Below, one piece after another: positions 37,437-45,887 of a stretch of 64,000 bases of DNA. The notes beneath the pieces are model-generated. The model saw only the letters and a program-made list of their open reading frames with translations, was not told the origin of the DNA and did not search any database. Position numbers and translations under genes: made by a program. The number at the start of each line of letters is the position of its first letter. Position 1 is the stretch's first letter. Source of the stretch: an uncultured Gammaproteobacteria bacterium (GTDB lineage Bacteria; Pseudomonadota; Gammaproteobacteria; Arenicellales; Poriferihabitantaceae); the NCBI GenBank assembly GCA_947259885.1, contig CAMYNW010000008.1, positions 87,094-151,093 on the forward strand, written 5' to 3'.

Positions 37437-38855
37437 ATGTCAATTCAATCTGCGGAAAAACTCGATCAGGACTATCAAGTCGCTGATATTTCTCTGGCCG
37501 AATGGGGGCGCAAGGAAATAAACATTGCGGAAACCGAGATGCCAGGCTTGATGGCGGTGCGAGAGAAATACGCCTCCGAGCAGCCGCTTAAGGGCGCCCG
37601 TATTGCCGGCTCCATTCATATGACAATCCAGACTGCGGTACTGATCGAATCGCTTGTGGCTCTTGGGGCTGAGGTGCGATGGGTATCCTGCAACATTTTT
37701 TCCACTCAAGACCATGCCGCGGCAGCTATTGCGGCAGCGGGTATCCCGGTTTTCGCTTATAAGGGGGAAACTTTGGAAGAGTATTGGAATTTTACCCACC
37801 GCATCATGGAGTGGCACGATGGTGGCAAACCAAACATGATTCTCGATGATGGAGGCGACGCAACGGGCCTGCTGGTTTTGGGCACCCGCGCCGAAAAAGA
37901 CCTCTCAGTACTGGATACTCCGGGGAGTGAAGAAGAAGTTGCATTATTCGCGTCAATTCGCGCGCGATTGCAGAATGACCCTACCTGGTATAGCACTCGA
38001 CTTGCTGAAATCCAGGGGGTTACCGAGGAAACTACCACTGGTGTCCATAGACTTTATCAAATGGCTAAAAGCGGCTCGTTACCGTTCCCGGCAATCAACG
38101 TCAATGACTCTGTCACAAAGTCAAAGTTTGACAACCTTTATGGCTGCCGTGAGTCATTAGTGGATGGCATCAAACGAGCCACTGATGTGATGGTTGCCGG
38201 AAAGATTTCGCTGGTGCTGGGTTACGGTGATGTCGGCAAAGGATCGGCGCAATCATTAAAGGGCCTTGGTTCAACCGTGTGGATAACTGAAATAGATCCG
38301 ATATGTGCTCTGCAGGCGGCAATGGAAGGTTTTCGTGTAGTGGAGCTGAACGATGTCGTGTCAGATGTCGATATATTTGTTACGGCTACTGGCAACCTCA
38401 ACGTTATTACCCATGATCATCTTGTACAGATGAAAAATCAGGCGATCGTTTGCAATATTGGCCACTTTGACAATGAAATAGACGTGGCGTCGTTAAAGCA
38501 ATATGAGTGGGAAAACGTGAAGCCACAGGTCGATCAGATTAAACTACCTAATGGCAATCGCATCACTCTGTTGGCCGAAGGTCGATTGGTTAACCTGGGT
38601 TGTGGGACCGGCCACCCGAGCTTCGTGATGTCGAATAGCTTCACTAATCAGGTCCTGGCCCAGATTGAGCTATGGCGCGACGGCGATAAATACGGCAATG
38701 ACGTCTATGTATTGCCGAAGCATCTTGATGAAGAGGTTGCAAGGCTTCACCTGGCAAAAGTTGGCGCGAATCTGACCCGAATGAGTGACGAACAGGCTAA
38801 TTATATTGGTGTGCCGGTGGAAGGGCCTTACAAACCGGAGCACTATCGTTACTAG
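37437..38855 (+). CDS. ahcY: S-adenosylhomocysteine hydrolase
   Basis: AhcY splits SAH into adenosine and homocysteine, removing the methyltransferase product inhibitor. The 472-residue protein has [53 protein letters not shown], the NAD motif [20 protein letters not shown], and the C-terminal PEHYRY tail that reaches the neighbouring subunit's NAD. The ATG at 37437 follows CAGGA. A SAH riboswitch is common upstream of proteobacterial ahcY, but the 67-bp gap after metK shows no such fold. A terminator follows. Confidence 0.97.
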   Translation: MSIQSAEKLDQDYQVADISLAEWGRKEINIAETEMPGLMAVREKYASEQPLKGARIAGSIHMTIQTAVLIESLVALGAEVRWVSCNIFSTQDHAAAAIAAAGIPVFAYKGETLEEYWNFTHRIMEWHDGGKPNMILDDGGDATGLLVLGTRAEKDLSVLDTPGSEEEVALFASIRARLQNDPTWYSTRLAEIQGVTEETTTGVHRLYQMAKSGSLPFPAINVNDSVTKSKFDNLYGCRESLVDGIKRATDVMVAGKISLVLGYGDVGKGSAQSLKGLGSTVWITEIDPICALQAAMEGFRVVELNDVVSDVDIFVTATGNLNVITHDHLVQMKNQAIVCNIGHFDNEIDVASLKQYEWENVKPQVDQIKLPNGNRITLLAEGRLVNLGCGTGHPSFVMSNSFTNQVLAQIELWRDGDKYGNDVYVLPKHLDEEVARLHLAKVGANLTRMSDEQANYIGVPVEGPYKPEHYRY

Positions 38856-38876
38856 GCGATAGGCTTTTGTTAGAAG

Positions 38877-38899
38877 AACCGGGCTGTGCCCGGTTTTTT
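38877..38899 (+). terminator. Rho-independent terminator after ahcY
   Basis: AACCGGGC (38877-38884) pairs perfectly with GCCCGGTT (38888-38895) over a TGT loop, followed by a T run. It ends the metK-ahcY unit and lies in the gap before the convergent ROK kinase gene. Confidence 0.92.
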
Positions 38900-38912
38900 A
38901 TTACTTAGAGCA

Positions 38913-39827
38913 TTAAATGGTGAGAAAAGCGGCACCAAAGACACCAGCGCTGTCACCTAGCTGAGGCTTGACTATACGGGTCTTCATGGTGGAGCTGAAG
39001 ACGGACTTCGAGGTTTCCTCTACACCCCTCGTATACAACAGATCGATATTACCAACGCCTCCCCCGACCACGATAATATCCGGATCCACCATGTTGATTA
39101 TGCTGGACATGCCGATTCCGAAATAATGTATCAGTCGGTTGACGGTTGCAGTCGCATGGGCATTTTCTCGCTTGGCTTCAGTTACGATTTGACTGAGGGG
39201 CATAGAGGCCCCGGATTGCTGCCAGTAGTAGTCTTCCAGAGCCGGACCTGAGATGATTGTTTCCACGCAGCCGCTTTTACCGCAGTAACATGAGCCACCG
39301 GATGCATCCATGAAGTTGTGGCCCCATTCGCCAGTGATTAGATTGCGTCCACGAAGTAGCCGGCCTTCTATCACTAGACCGCCACCAACCCCGGTCCCGA
39401 GTATGACACCGAATACGACATCTTTTGGCTTGGCCATGGATTTAACAACACCGATTCGTGTTTCCGCCAGCGCGAAACAGTTTGCATCGTTCTGCACCAC
39501 AACCGGTAAATCAAGCATAGACTCCAGATCCTGTTTGATTGGCTGACCCGTCAAGTGCTGAGAATTACTACCCCGCAGTAGCCCAGTTTCGGGATCGATA
39601 GATCCGGGCGTGCCGAAACCGATTTCATCCGGAACCAGGCCAGTGTCCCACTCCATTTTATTGACCAGATTTTGGATTCTTTGCAGAACATGTTCGTACC
39701 CCTGATCGCCCTCAGTATCAATCCGTTGTCGTTCAATCACGACCGGGTTTAATGCTGATTCAAGAATCACACATTCGATTTTACTGCCCCCTAGATCTAC
39801 CCCCCAAAGCGGTCTGTCATTAAACAA
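38913..39827 (-). CDS. ROK-family sugar kinase (fructokinase/glucokinase type)
   Basis: This is a 304-residue ROK kinase. The ATP-binding start is LWGVDLGGSKIECVIL, the sugar region includes QNDANCFALAE, the second phosphate motif is GVILGTGVGGGLVIEG, and the ROK zinc-site signature is GEWGHNFMDASGGSCYCGKSGCVE. The length and the motif match cytosolic kinases such as Mak (fructokinase); glucose or mannose could equally be the substrate. No regulator helix-turn-helix is present, so this is an enzyme and not a ROK repressor. Convergent with ahcY. Confidence 0.9.
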   Translation of the reverse strand: MFNDRPLWGVDLGGSKIECVILESALNPVVIERQRIDTEGDQGYEHVLQRIQNLVNKMEWDTGLVPDEIGFGTPGSIDPETGLLRGSNSQHLTGQPIKQDLESMLDLPVVVQNDANCFALAETRIGVVKSMAKPKDVVFGVILGTGVGGGLVIEGRLLRGRNLITGEWGHNFMDASGGSCYCGKSGCVETIISGPALEDYYWQQSGASMPLSQIVTEAKRENAHATATVNRLIHYFGIGMSSIINMVDPDIIVVGGGVGNIDLLYTRGVEETSKSVFSSTMKTRIVKPQLGDSAGVFGAAFLTI

Positions 39828-39885
39828 CGGTTTAATCCTGTATAAATTTTTAGTCCTGAAACCCTAGCTAGTGTAATGCATTACA

Positions 39886-41040
39886 CTAGAAATCCGGTCT
39901 GCGATAGGCGAGTTTGCTAGTGCCCTTTGAGATTACGAATTGCCACAACTGTAGATCCCGGGCACGGAAGGCGCCGGCACAAACCATCAGGTAGTAGGTC
40001 CACATACGGTAGAAAGTATCGGGATACTTGTCCTGCAGCTTATCCCACCCCCCGCAGAAATTCTGATGCCACGCCATCAAAGTACGATCGTAGTCCGGCC
40101 CGAAATTATGCAAGTCCTCAATTATCAGATTAGGCTCAAGCGCCTCGCTGATTTGTTTTAAAGATGGAATTTCTCCATTTGGAAAAATGTATTTGGAAAT
40201 CCACGGATCAACACCCGGGATGGATTCATTTTTACCAATTGTATGCAGCAACGCCAGTGAATCCGGTTTCAAACACCGATCTAGCACATCCATAAATGCG
40301 CGGTAGTTTTTGTGCCCGACATGTTCAAACATTCCAAGGGAAATCACGGCGTCAAACTGCCCGTCTATATCGCGATAATCTTGCAGGCGAAACTCCACCG
40401 GTAGACCCTTACAACGCGCTTGCGCCAATTCAACCTGTTCTTTTGAAACCGTGACGCCGACCACGTTTACGCCATATTTAGTCGCCGCATACTCGGCGAA
40501 ACTGCCCCAGCCGCAGCCAATATCGAGAACGCGCATACCTTGCTGCAAACCCACCTTCCTGCATACAAGTTCAAGTTTAGCCTCCTGAGCCTGGTCCAAA
40601 GTCTCTGCCTGGCGCCAGTAACCACAGGTATAGACCATACGGCTGTCGAGCATAACCTCATAGATATCATTACCTAAATCGTAATGGGCCTCGCCGACAT
40701 GAAATGCACGAGACTTCTTCTGCAGATTGAAAAACGATGCAACTAATATTGAAACCTGGTGGGAGATGAAGTGTCTTTTACGCGGTATCGGGGAATTCAG
40801 CAGCCTATGAATCAGTTCATCCAGCTTATCCACTTCCCATTGACCGTGCACATATGATTCGCCCAATGCCAGAGACCCTCCGGTTAGCAATTTGCGCAGC
40901 ATCGACTCGTCCTTAACCTGAATATCCCAGCTGTTGGGGCCATTCAAAACGATTCCTGCCTGATCAAGCATTGACTGCACGGTGCGGCCGACAAAGCTCA
41001 GCGATCCATGGGTAACAGGTTTGTTGGATGAAGTCGCCAT
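39886..41040 (-). CDS. cfa: Cyclopropane-fatty-acyl-phospholipid synthase
   Basis: This 384-residue enzyme transfers a methylene from SAM to unsaturated acyl chains of membrane lipids. The SAM motif RVLDIGCGWGSFAEYAA lies near residue 170, preceded by HYDLGNDIYEVMLDSRMVYTCGYW, both of which are diagnostic, and followed by ISLGMFEHVGHKNYR. The C-terminal half contains the LWQFVISKG tail. It is a large consumer of SAM close to the metK-ahcY unit, though on the opposite strand and separately transcribed. Confidence 0.95.
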   Translation of the reverse strand: MATSSNKPVTHGSLSFVGRTVQSMLDQAGIVLNGPNSWDIQVKDESMLRKLLTGGSLALGESYVHGQWEVDKLDELIHRLLNSPIPRKRHFISHQVSILVASFFNLQKKSRAFHVGEAHYDLGNDIYEVMLDSRMVYTCGYWRQAETLDQAQEAKLELVCRKVGLQQGMRVLDIGCGWGSFAEYAATKYGVNVVGVTVSKEQVELAQARCKGLPVEFRLQDYRDIDGQFDAVISLGMFEHVGHKNYRAFMDVLDRCLKPDSLALLHTIGKNESIPGVDPWISKYIFPNGEIPSLKQISEALEPNLIIEDLHNFGPDYDRTLMAWHQNFCGGWDKLQDKYPDTFYRMWTYYLMVCAGAFRARDLQLWQFVISKGTSKLAYRRPDF

Positions 41041-41168
41041 AGAGATTCAAGAAAATGCATTAACATTAGGATATTGCGAAAACATTTTTTAATGTTCAAT
41101 CCGCAGAGACTGAACCGCCAGTGTTTCTGCGGAATTTTGCTGTTTCAGCCTCCGCAATATGGCCGGTT

Positions 41169-41450
41169 TTAGTCGGTCCGCGATTGAATTTGCAGAAGAT
41201 GGTAGCCAAATTGCGTTTTAACCGGCCCATGCACTACGCCCACTTCGTCATTAAATACTACGGTATCGAATTCGGGCACCATCTGCCCTGGGCCGAATGC
41301 ACCCAGGTCCCCTCCATTTCGTCCCGATGGGCAGCTGGAGTGGGCGGCAGCAACCTCAGCGAAATCAGCGCCTTGTTCGATCTGTTGCTTTAGGTCATTA
41401 CATTGTTGCTCGGTTTCGACGAGGATATGCCGGGCTGTCGCTTGTGCCAT
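41169..41450 (-). CDS. ppiC: Parvulin-type peptidyl-prolyl isomerase
   Basis: This 93-residue single-domain parvulin is the size of E. coli PpiC. The sequence ARHILVETEQQCNDLKQQIEQG at the start, FAEVAAAHSSCPSGRNGGDLG in the middle and GVVHGPVKTQFGYHLLQI at the end are the family blocks. There is no signal peptide, so it should be cytoplasmic and catalyse proline cis-trans isomerisation during protein folding. It lies about 60 bp downstream of polA on the same strand. Confidence 0.95.
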   Translation of the reverse strand: MAQATARHILVETEQQCNDLKQQIEQGADFAEVAAAHSSCPSGRNGGDLGAFGPGQMVPEFDTVVFNDEVGVVHGPVKTQFGYHLLQIQSRTD

Positions 41451-41508
41451 TTATTTGTGCCTCAACTAGTTTCTTGGGTAAGGCCAGCGATGCTACCAGA
41501 TAGCGTCC

Positions 41509-44241
41509 TCAATGCGCCAGTTTCCAGTTTTCGCCGATGCCGGTATCAACTATCAAAGGAACTTTTAGTTCCGCAACACCACACATGATTTCCGCAGTCT
41601 TGGTGGCCATAGAATTCGATTCGCTTTGCTCGACCTCTAACACCAGTTCGTCATGCACTTGGAGGATAATCTTAGCATCGGCGTCATTTTGTGACAGCCA
41701 TTGATCCAGTGTGATCATGGCTTTCTTGATTAGATCTGCGGCAGTGCCCTGCATCGGTGCATTAATAGCAGTGCGTTCGGCGTATTGTCGCCGCGCCGCA
41801 TTTTTGGAATGAATTTCAGGCAGGTTGAGGCGGCGCCCAAATAAGGTTTCAACATAACCTTGTTCCCTCGCAAGTTCTCGGGTTTGGTCCATATAGCGTT
41901 TCACACCGGGATATCGGTCAAAATAAATGTCAATATAGTCCCGGGCCTCCCGCTGGGGAATCTGCAGTTGTTTTGCTAGGCCAAAGGCAGACATGCCATA
42001 AATTAGACCGAAATTTATCGCTTTTGCCCGTCGCCTCTGCTCGGCATCGACGTCATTCGCACTGCCTCCAAATACCTCAGCCGCGGTGGCTCTGTGAACA
42101 TCAAGTCCTTGGGCGAAGGCATCGATCAGTCCATCGTCTTCGGATAGGTGGGCCATAATCCGGAGTTCTATTTGTGAATAGTCGGCAGCGACAAGGACTT
42201 TGCCGGGATCCGCAATGAATGCTTCACGAATACGCCGCCCTTCCTCGGTTCGGATCGGGATGTTCTGCAGATTAGGATCGCTCGATGAGAGGCGTCCGGT
42301 TGCGGCTACCGCCTGATGATAGGAGGTATGGATTCTGCCACTTGCGGGGTTGATCAGCTGCGGCAATTTATCGGTGTAAGTGCTTTTAAGTTTAGCCAGG
42401 CCACGGTGTTCTACAATCAGGCGCGGAAGTTCATGCTCTAGAGCCAGCTCTTGTAGCACGTTTTCCGCAGTGGAAGGCTGACCTTTGGGGGTCTTGCTGA
42501 TGACCGGGAGGCCCTGTTTTTCGAACAGTATCTCCTGAATCTGTTTAGGAGAGGCGATATTAAATTCCTCGCCTGCCACCATGTGCGCCTCCCGCTCAAT
42601 TTCTCCGAGACGAGCTGATATTTCTGCGCTTTGCTCAAGTAGCATGTTCGCATTTACCTTAACGCCATTCGACTCGATCCGTGCTAACACCCCGATTAGT
42701 GGTATCTCCAGCTCATTGTAAAGCTGAAACAGGCGCGCATGTTGTTTAAGTTGAGGCAGCAACACGTGGTGCAATCTTAGAGTAATGTCAGCGTCTTCCG
42801 CTGCATACTCGGAGGCTCGTTCAAGAGGAACATGATCAAAAGTGAGCTGGTTTTTGCCGCTACCCGCGACATCTGAAAATTTGATTGTAGAATGACCAAG
42901 ATGTTTCATCGCCAGGGTGTCCATATCGTGACGTGTATTACCCGCGTCCAGTAAGTACGACATCAGCATAGTGTCATGTTCGACACCGTGTAAGTTAATG
43001 CCGTGATGCTGCAGGACTTCAATATCGTACTTTAGATTTTGCCCGGTCTTACTCCGATTGGGGTCTTCCAGTAAAGGTTTTAACTTTTTTAACACGGCAT
43101 CCAGGTCGAGTTGCCTGGGCGCGCCAGCATAGTCGTGTGTCAATGGCAGGTAGGCTGCTTCTCCCTGTTTGTCGCTAAACGAAATACCAACCAGTCTGGC
43201 CTGATGTGCGTCCAGAGATGTTGTTTCAGTATCTACCGCAAACACCTCGGATTTTTTGAGTCGCTTGATCCATTTATCCAATATTTTAGCGTCGAGGATG
43301 GTGTCATAGGTGATATTTTGTATATCAATCTTAGCGTCAGCAGCTTTATCGCCGAGGTCCGCAGGTGCGCCAGGATCTAGCTTGTCCAGCTCACTAAGCC
43401 AATTACGAAATTCGAGTTCCTGATAGAGCTCTCTGAGTTTGGCAGTATCAGGCTGACCCATTTCAAGGTCGTCGAATCCAAGTCCGATATCAATGTCACA
43501 TTTAACCGTGGCCAATTCCCTGGACATCTCGAGCTGATCAAGGTGTGCGCGCAATGACTCGCCGATTTTCCCACTTACCTGTTCAGCATTTTCTACAACC
43601 TGTTGCAGGGACCCAAACTCAATCAGCCATTTGACTGCTGTTTTTGGCCCGACCTTGGGAACACCAGGGATATTGTCCGAACTGTCTCCCATCAGTGCGA
43701 GATATTCGATGATCTTATCTGGCGGGATGCCAAATTTATTGATAACACCTTGAATATCCAACCTGGTTTTGCTCATGGTGTCGACCATGACCACTTTGTC
43801 ATTGACTAATTGAGCGAGGTCCTTATCGCTACTGACAATCATGACATGGTAGCCATCTTTAACTGCTTGTACCGAAAGAGTGCCAATCACATCATCGGCT
43901 TCAACTCCTGAGATGGATACCAGTGGAAGCCCAAGTGCCGGAATGATTTTAAGCAGGTATTCAAGCTGAACACGCAGATCTTCGGGCATTGGCGGTCGAT
44001 TGGCTTTGTATTCTGGATACATCTCATGTCGAAATGTCTTACCCTTAGCGTCCATCACCATCGCAATATGTAATGGCTGACATTCTTTAATCAGGCTCTT
44101 GAGCATGTTGACAACTCCAAATACAGCATGGGTAGGTTGTCCGTCCCGGGTCGATAATCCGCCCTGTCTGCCAAGTGCATGGTAGGCGCGAAACAGAAAC
44201 GATGAGCCGTCAATGAGGATTATTTCTTTGTCAGGGGACAT
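41509..44241 (-). CDS. polA: DNA polymerase I
   Basis: This 910-residue PolA has all three domains. The 5'-nuclease (about 1-290) contains DGSSFLFRAYHAL, GVEADDVIGTL and MGDSSDNIPGVPKVGPKTA. The 3'-5' exonuclease (about 310-500) is intact, with FAVDTETTSLD. The polymerase (about 530-910) has VAADYSQIELRIMAHLSED, RRRAKAINFGLIYGMS and QVHDELVLEVEQSE. It functions in Okazaki fragment processing and excision repair. It is divergent from the LOG-family gene, with a gap of about 70 bp; ppiC follows downstream. Confidence 0.97.
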   Translation of the reverse strand: MSPDKEIILIDGSSFLFRAYHALGRQGGLSTRDGQPTHAVFGVVNMLKSLIKECQPLHIAMVMDAKGKTFRHEMYPEYKANRPPMPEDLRVQLEYLLKIIPALGLPLVSISGVEADDVIGTLSVQAVKDGYHVMIVSSDKDLAQLVNDKVVMVDTMSKTRLDIQGVINKFGIPPDKIIEYLALMGDSSDNIPGVPKVGPKTAVKWLIEFGSLQQVVENAEQVSGKIGESLRAHLDQLEMSRELATVKCDIDIGLGFDDLEMGQPDTAKLRELYQELEFRNWLSELDKLDPGAPADLGDKAADAKIDIQNITYDTILDAKILDKWIKRLKKSEVFAVDTETTSLDAHQARLVGISFSDKQGEAAYLPLTHDYAGAPRQLDLDAVLKKLKPLLEDPNRSKTGQNLKYDIEVLQHHGINLHGVEHDTMLMSYLLDAGNTRHDMDTLAMKHLGHSTIKFSDVAGSGKNQLTFDHVPLERASEYAAEDADITLRLHHVLLPQLKQHARLFQLYNELEIPLIGVLARIESNGVKVNANMLLEQSAEISARLGEIEREAHMVAGEEFNIASPKQIQEILFEKQGLPVISKTPKGQPSTAENVLQELALEHELPRLIVEHRGLAKLKSTYTDKLPQLINPASGRIHTSYHQAVAATGRLSSSDPNLQNIPIRTEEGRRIREAFIADPGKVLVAADYSQIELRIMAHLSEDDGLIDAFAQGLDVHRATAAEVFGGSANDVDAEQRRRAKAINFGLIYGMSAFGLAKQLQIPQREARDYIDIYFDRYPGVKRYMDQTRELAREQGYVETLFGRRLNLPEIHSKNAARRQYAERTAINAPMQGTAADLIKKAMITLDQWLSQNDADAKIILQVHDELVLEVEQSESNSMATKTAEIMCGVAELKVPLIVDTGIGENWKLAH

Positions 44242-44310
44242 TGCTGAGGGTATGATCTGATGCGCAAACGAAGCCTATTGTAACCTGCACTCGAGTTTTA
44301 TCATCAGACT

Positions 44311-45042
44311 ATGACTTTATCCGGAGACGACCTGCGCAATATGGTAAAGCATGGTGCGGCAGTTAAAGACCTTCAGCACGAATCGTGGAAAATATTCCAG
44401 GTTATGGCAGAATTTGTCGAGGGTTTCGATAAGATGTCGAATGTGCATCCCGCAGTCAGCTTTTTTGGCTCCGCTAGGACGCGTCGCAGCAATCCGCATT
44501 ACCGGCTGGCGAGGAAAACGGCGAAGCTATTCTCTGAGGCAGGCTTTTCAATTATAAGCGGTGGTGGTCCGGGAATAATGGAGGCGGTGAATCGAGGCGC
44601 TCAGGAGGGTGGATCCCCTAGTGTGGGATTGAATATCAGGCTTCCAGGTCGCAACGAAGAAGCCAACGACTATCTTGACGTCAGCATAGATTTCCATAAT
44701 TTCTTTGTGCGCAAACTCATGTTTGTTCAGTACGCATCTGCCTATGTAGTGATGCCAGGTGGTCTTGGCACACTAGATGAGGTAATTGAGTGCCTGACCT
44801 TGATGCAGACTGATAAAGCGCACCGAATTCCAGTTATACTTGCCGGCAGGGGGTTCTGGACCGGTCTGGTTGATTGGTTGCAGGATACGTTACTCGAGCA
44901 CGGTACAATCAGTGAATCAGATCTTCACTTGTTCCAGGTGCTGGATGGTCCCGAAGAGATTCGGGACGCGGTATTTGACTTTTACGAAACCAGTGGCTTT
45001 GGCCGTTTGGCGGAAAGGTACAAGATACCGATACAACTTTAA
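44311..45042 (+). CDS. LOG-family nucleotide phosphoribohydrolase
   Basis: The 243-residue protein is of the TIGR00730 (lysine-decarboxylase-like, cytokinin-activating) family. Motifs are SFFGSARTRRSNPHY, ISGGGPGIMEAVNRGAQEGG, and the hallmark VVMPGGLGTLDEVIECLTL (PGGxGTxxE). These proteins hydrolyse 5'-mononucleotides to the base and ribose-5-phosphate. An older 'lysine decarboxylase' label is misleading. It is divergent from polA and is followed closely by a DUF2782 gene. Confidence 0.92.
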   Translation: MTLSGDDLRNMVKHGAAVKDLQHESWKIFQVMAEFVEGFDKMSNVHPAVSFFGSARTRRSNPHYRLARKTAKLFSEAGFSIISGGGPGIMEAVNRGAQEGGSPSVGLNIRLPGRNEEANDYLDVSIDFHNFFVRKLMFVQYASAYVVMPGGLGTLDEVIECLTLMQTDKAHRIPVILAGRGFWTGLVDWLQDTLLEHGTISESDLHLFQVLDGPEEIRDAVFDFYETSGFGRLAERYKIPIQL

Positions 45043-45055
45043 TGGGGATATAAAA

Positions 45056-45472
45056 ATGACAACATTTCAAACACAAACCAAGGGCACGATTCTACGATCA
45101 TTAGGGCCAACAACACTATTGCTTGCCGCGATTTCAGTTTATCTGCTATTGATTCCGGGTTTTCTACAGGCGCAACAGTCCGAAGGTTTGAAATTGCCTG
45201 AGGATATTACGGCAAAGGCAGGTGCGGGCGTAACTGACGAGGAAACCGACTTAGGGATCACAAACGAAGAACAGGAAGCGATCGCTGACGACAGAAAATT
45301 CTTTATTGAGGAGCGAAGAGTCGGAGGCCGACTTGAAAGAGTGACCGTCTACCGTAAAAACGGATTAAATGAAGTTTATGAAAACCCCAATGTCGATTCA
45401 ATGTGGGTCACTGAGGACAAAGAATTGGGAGAGGTTCAAAATGTCAGGCGTTGGACAATTGGGTCGTGGTGA
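45056..45472 (+). CDS. DUF2782-family protein with N-terminal membrane or signal segment
   Basis: The 138-residue protein runs from the ATG at 45056 with a GGGGA ribosome-binding site. After a polar start, TTLLLAAISVYLLLIPGFLQA is a membrane anchor or signal peptide. The conserved part is the C-terminal region (FFIEERRVGGRLERVTVYRK to VQNVRRWTIGSW), which I recognise as DUF2782, commonly encoded beside polA in gammaproteobacteria. No function is established. A longer open frame to 44840 is spurious because it overlaps the LOG gene. Its stop overlaps the next gene's GTG start. Confidence 0.85.
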   Translation: MTTFQTQTKGTILRSLGPTTLLLAAISVYLLLIPGFLQAQQSEGLKLPEDITAKAGAGVTDEETDLGITNEEQEAIADDRKFFIEERRVGGRLERVTVYRKNGLNEVYENPNVDSMWVTEDKELGEVQNVRRWTIGSW

Positions 45473-45870
45473 CGAAAAAGGCAAAGTATATTCTGACCAT
45501 ATTATTACTGGCAATTACCACGCCTGCTGTGGCTGACCATCATGGTTCGGTACGCATCTATAAGTTAAATTCCAAAGACCAGCTGGTGAAAGCCCGCTGG
45601 GTAAAAAAAGGTGATGAAGCGGGCTGTCACGATCTGCGCGGAACCAAGAATGCGTATCGATTCGCGCAGGTCGGATTCGCCTGGTGCATGGTTTATAAAG
45701 GGGACAAATGTAAGAAAGGCACGGAGCTAAGCGCTAAATGGCGAGGCGAAAAGTATCGGATCGCAGATATCGATGTAACTCAGCCGCAAACACGCCTGTT
45801 ACGTGGTTCAGATTGGTATCTTGACGGTTCCCGCAATGTAGAAATTGGATCCTGGGCGTGCGAGTATTAA
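45469..45870 (+). CDS. Small exported cysteine-containing protein, function unknown
   Basis: The protein is 133 residues with GTG at 45469 overlapping the DUF2782 stop (GTGA), suggesting translational coupling. AKYILTILLLAITTPAVA is a signal peptide. The mature part has several Cys residues, in GCHDLRG, FAWCMVYKGDKCKK and the terminal SWACEY, suggesting disulfides in the periplasm. I do not recognise the family. An upstream TTG is in frame, but the GTG coupling and signal peptide start are more convincing. Confidence 0.75.
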   Translation: MTKKAKYILTILLLAITTPAVADHHGSVRIYKLNSKDQLVKARWVKKGDEAGCHDLRGTKNAYRFAQVGFAWCMVYKGDKCKKGTELSAKWRGEKYRIADIDVTQPQTRLLRGSDWYLDGSRNVEIGSWACEY

Positions 45871-45887
45871 TTGACGAATTTTTTTAC

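Noticed and set aside
44840..45055. Upstream extension of the DUF2782 gene
   Set aside because: It overlaps the LOG-family gene for 200 bp; the ATG at 45056 has a good ribosome-binding site and begins just before the membrane segment.
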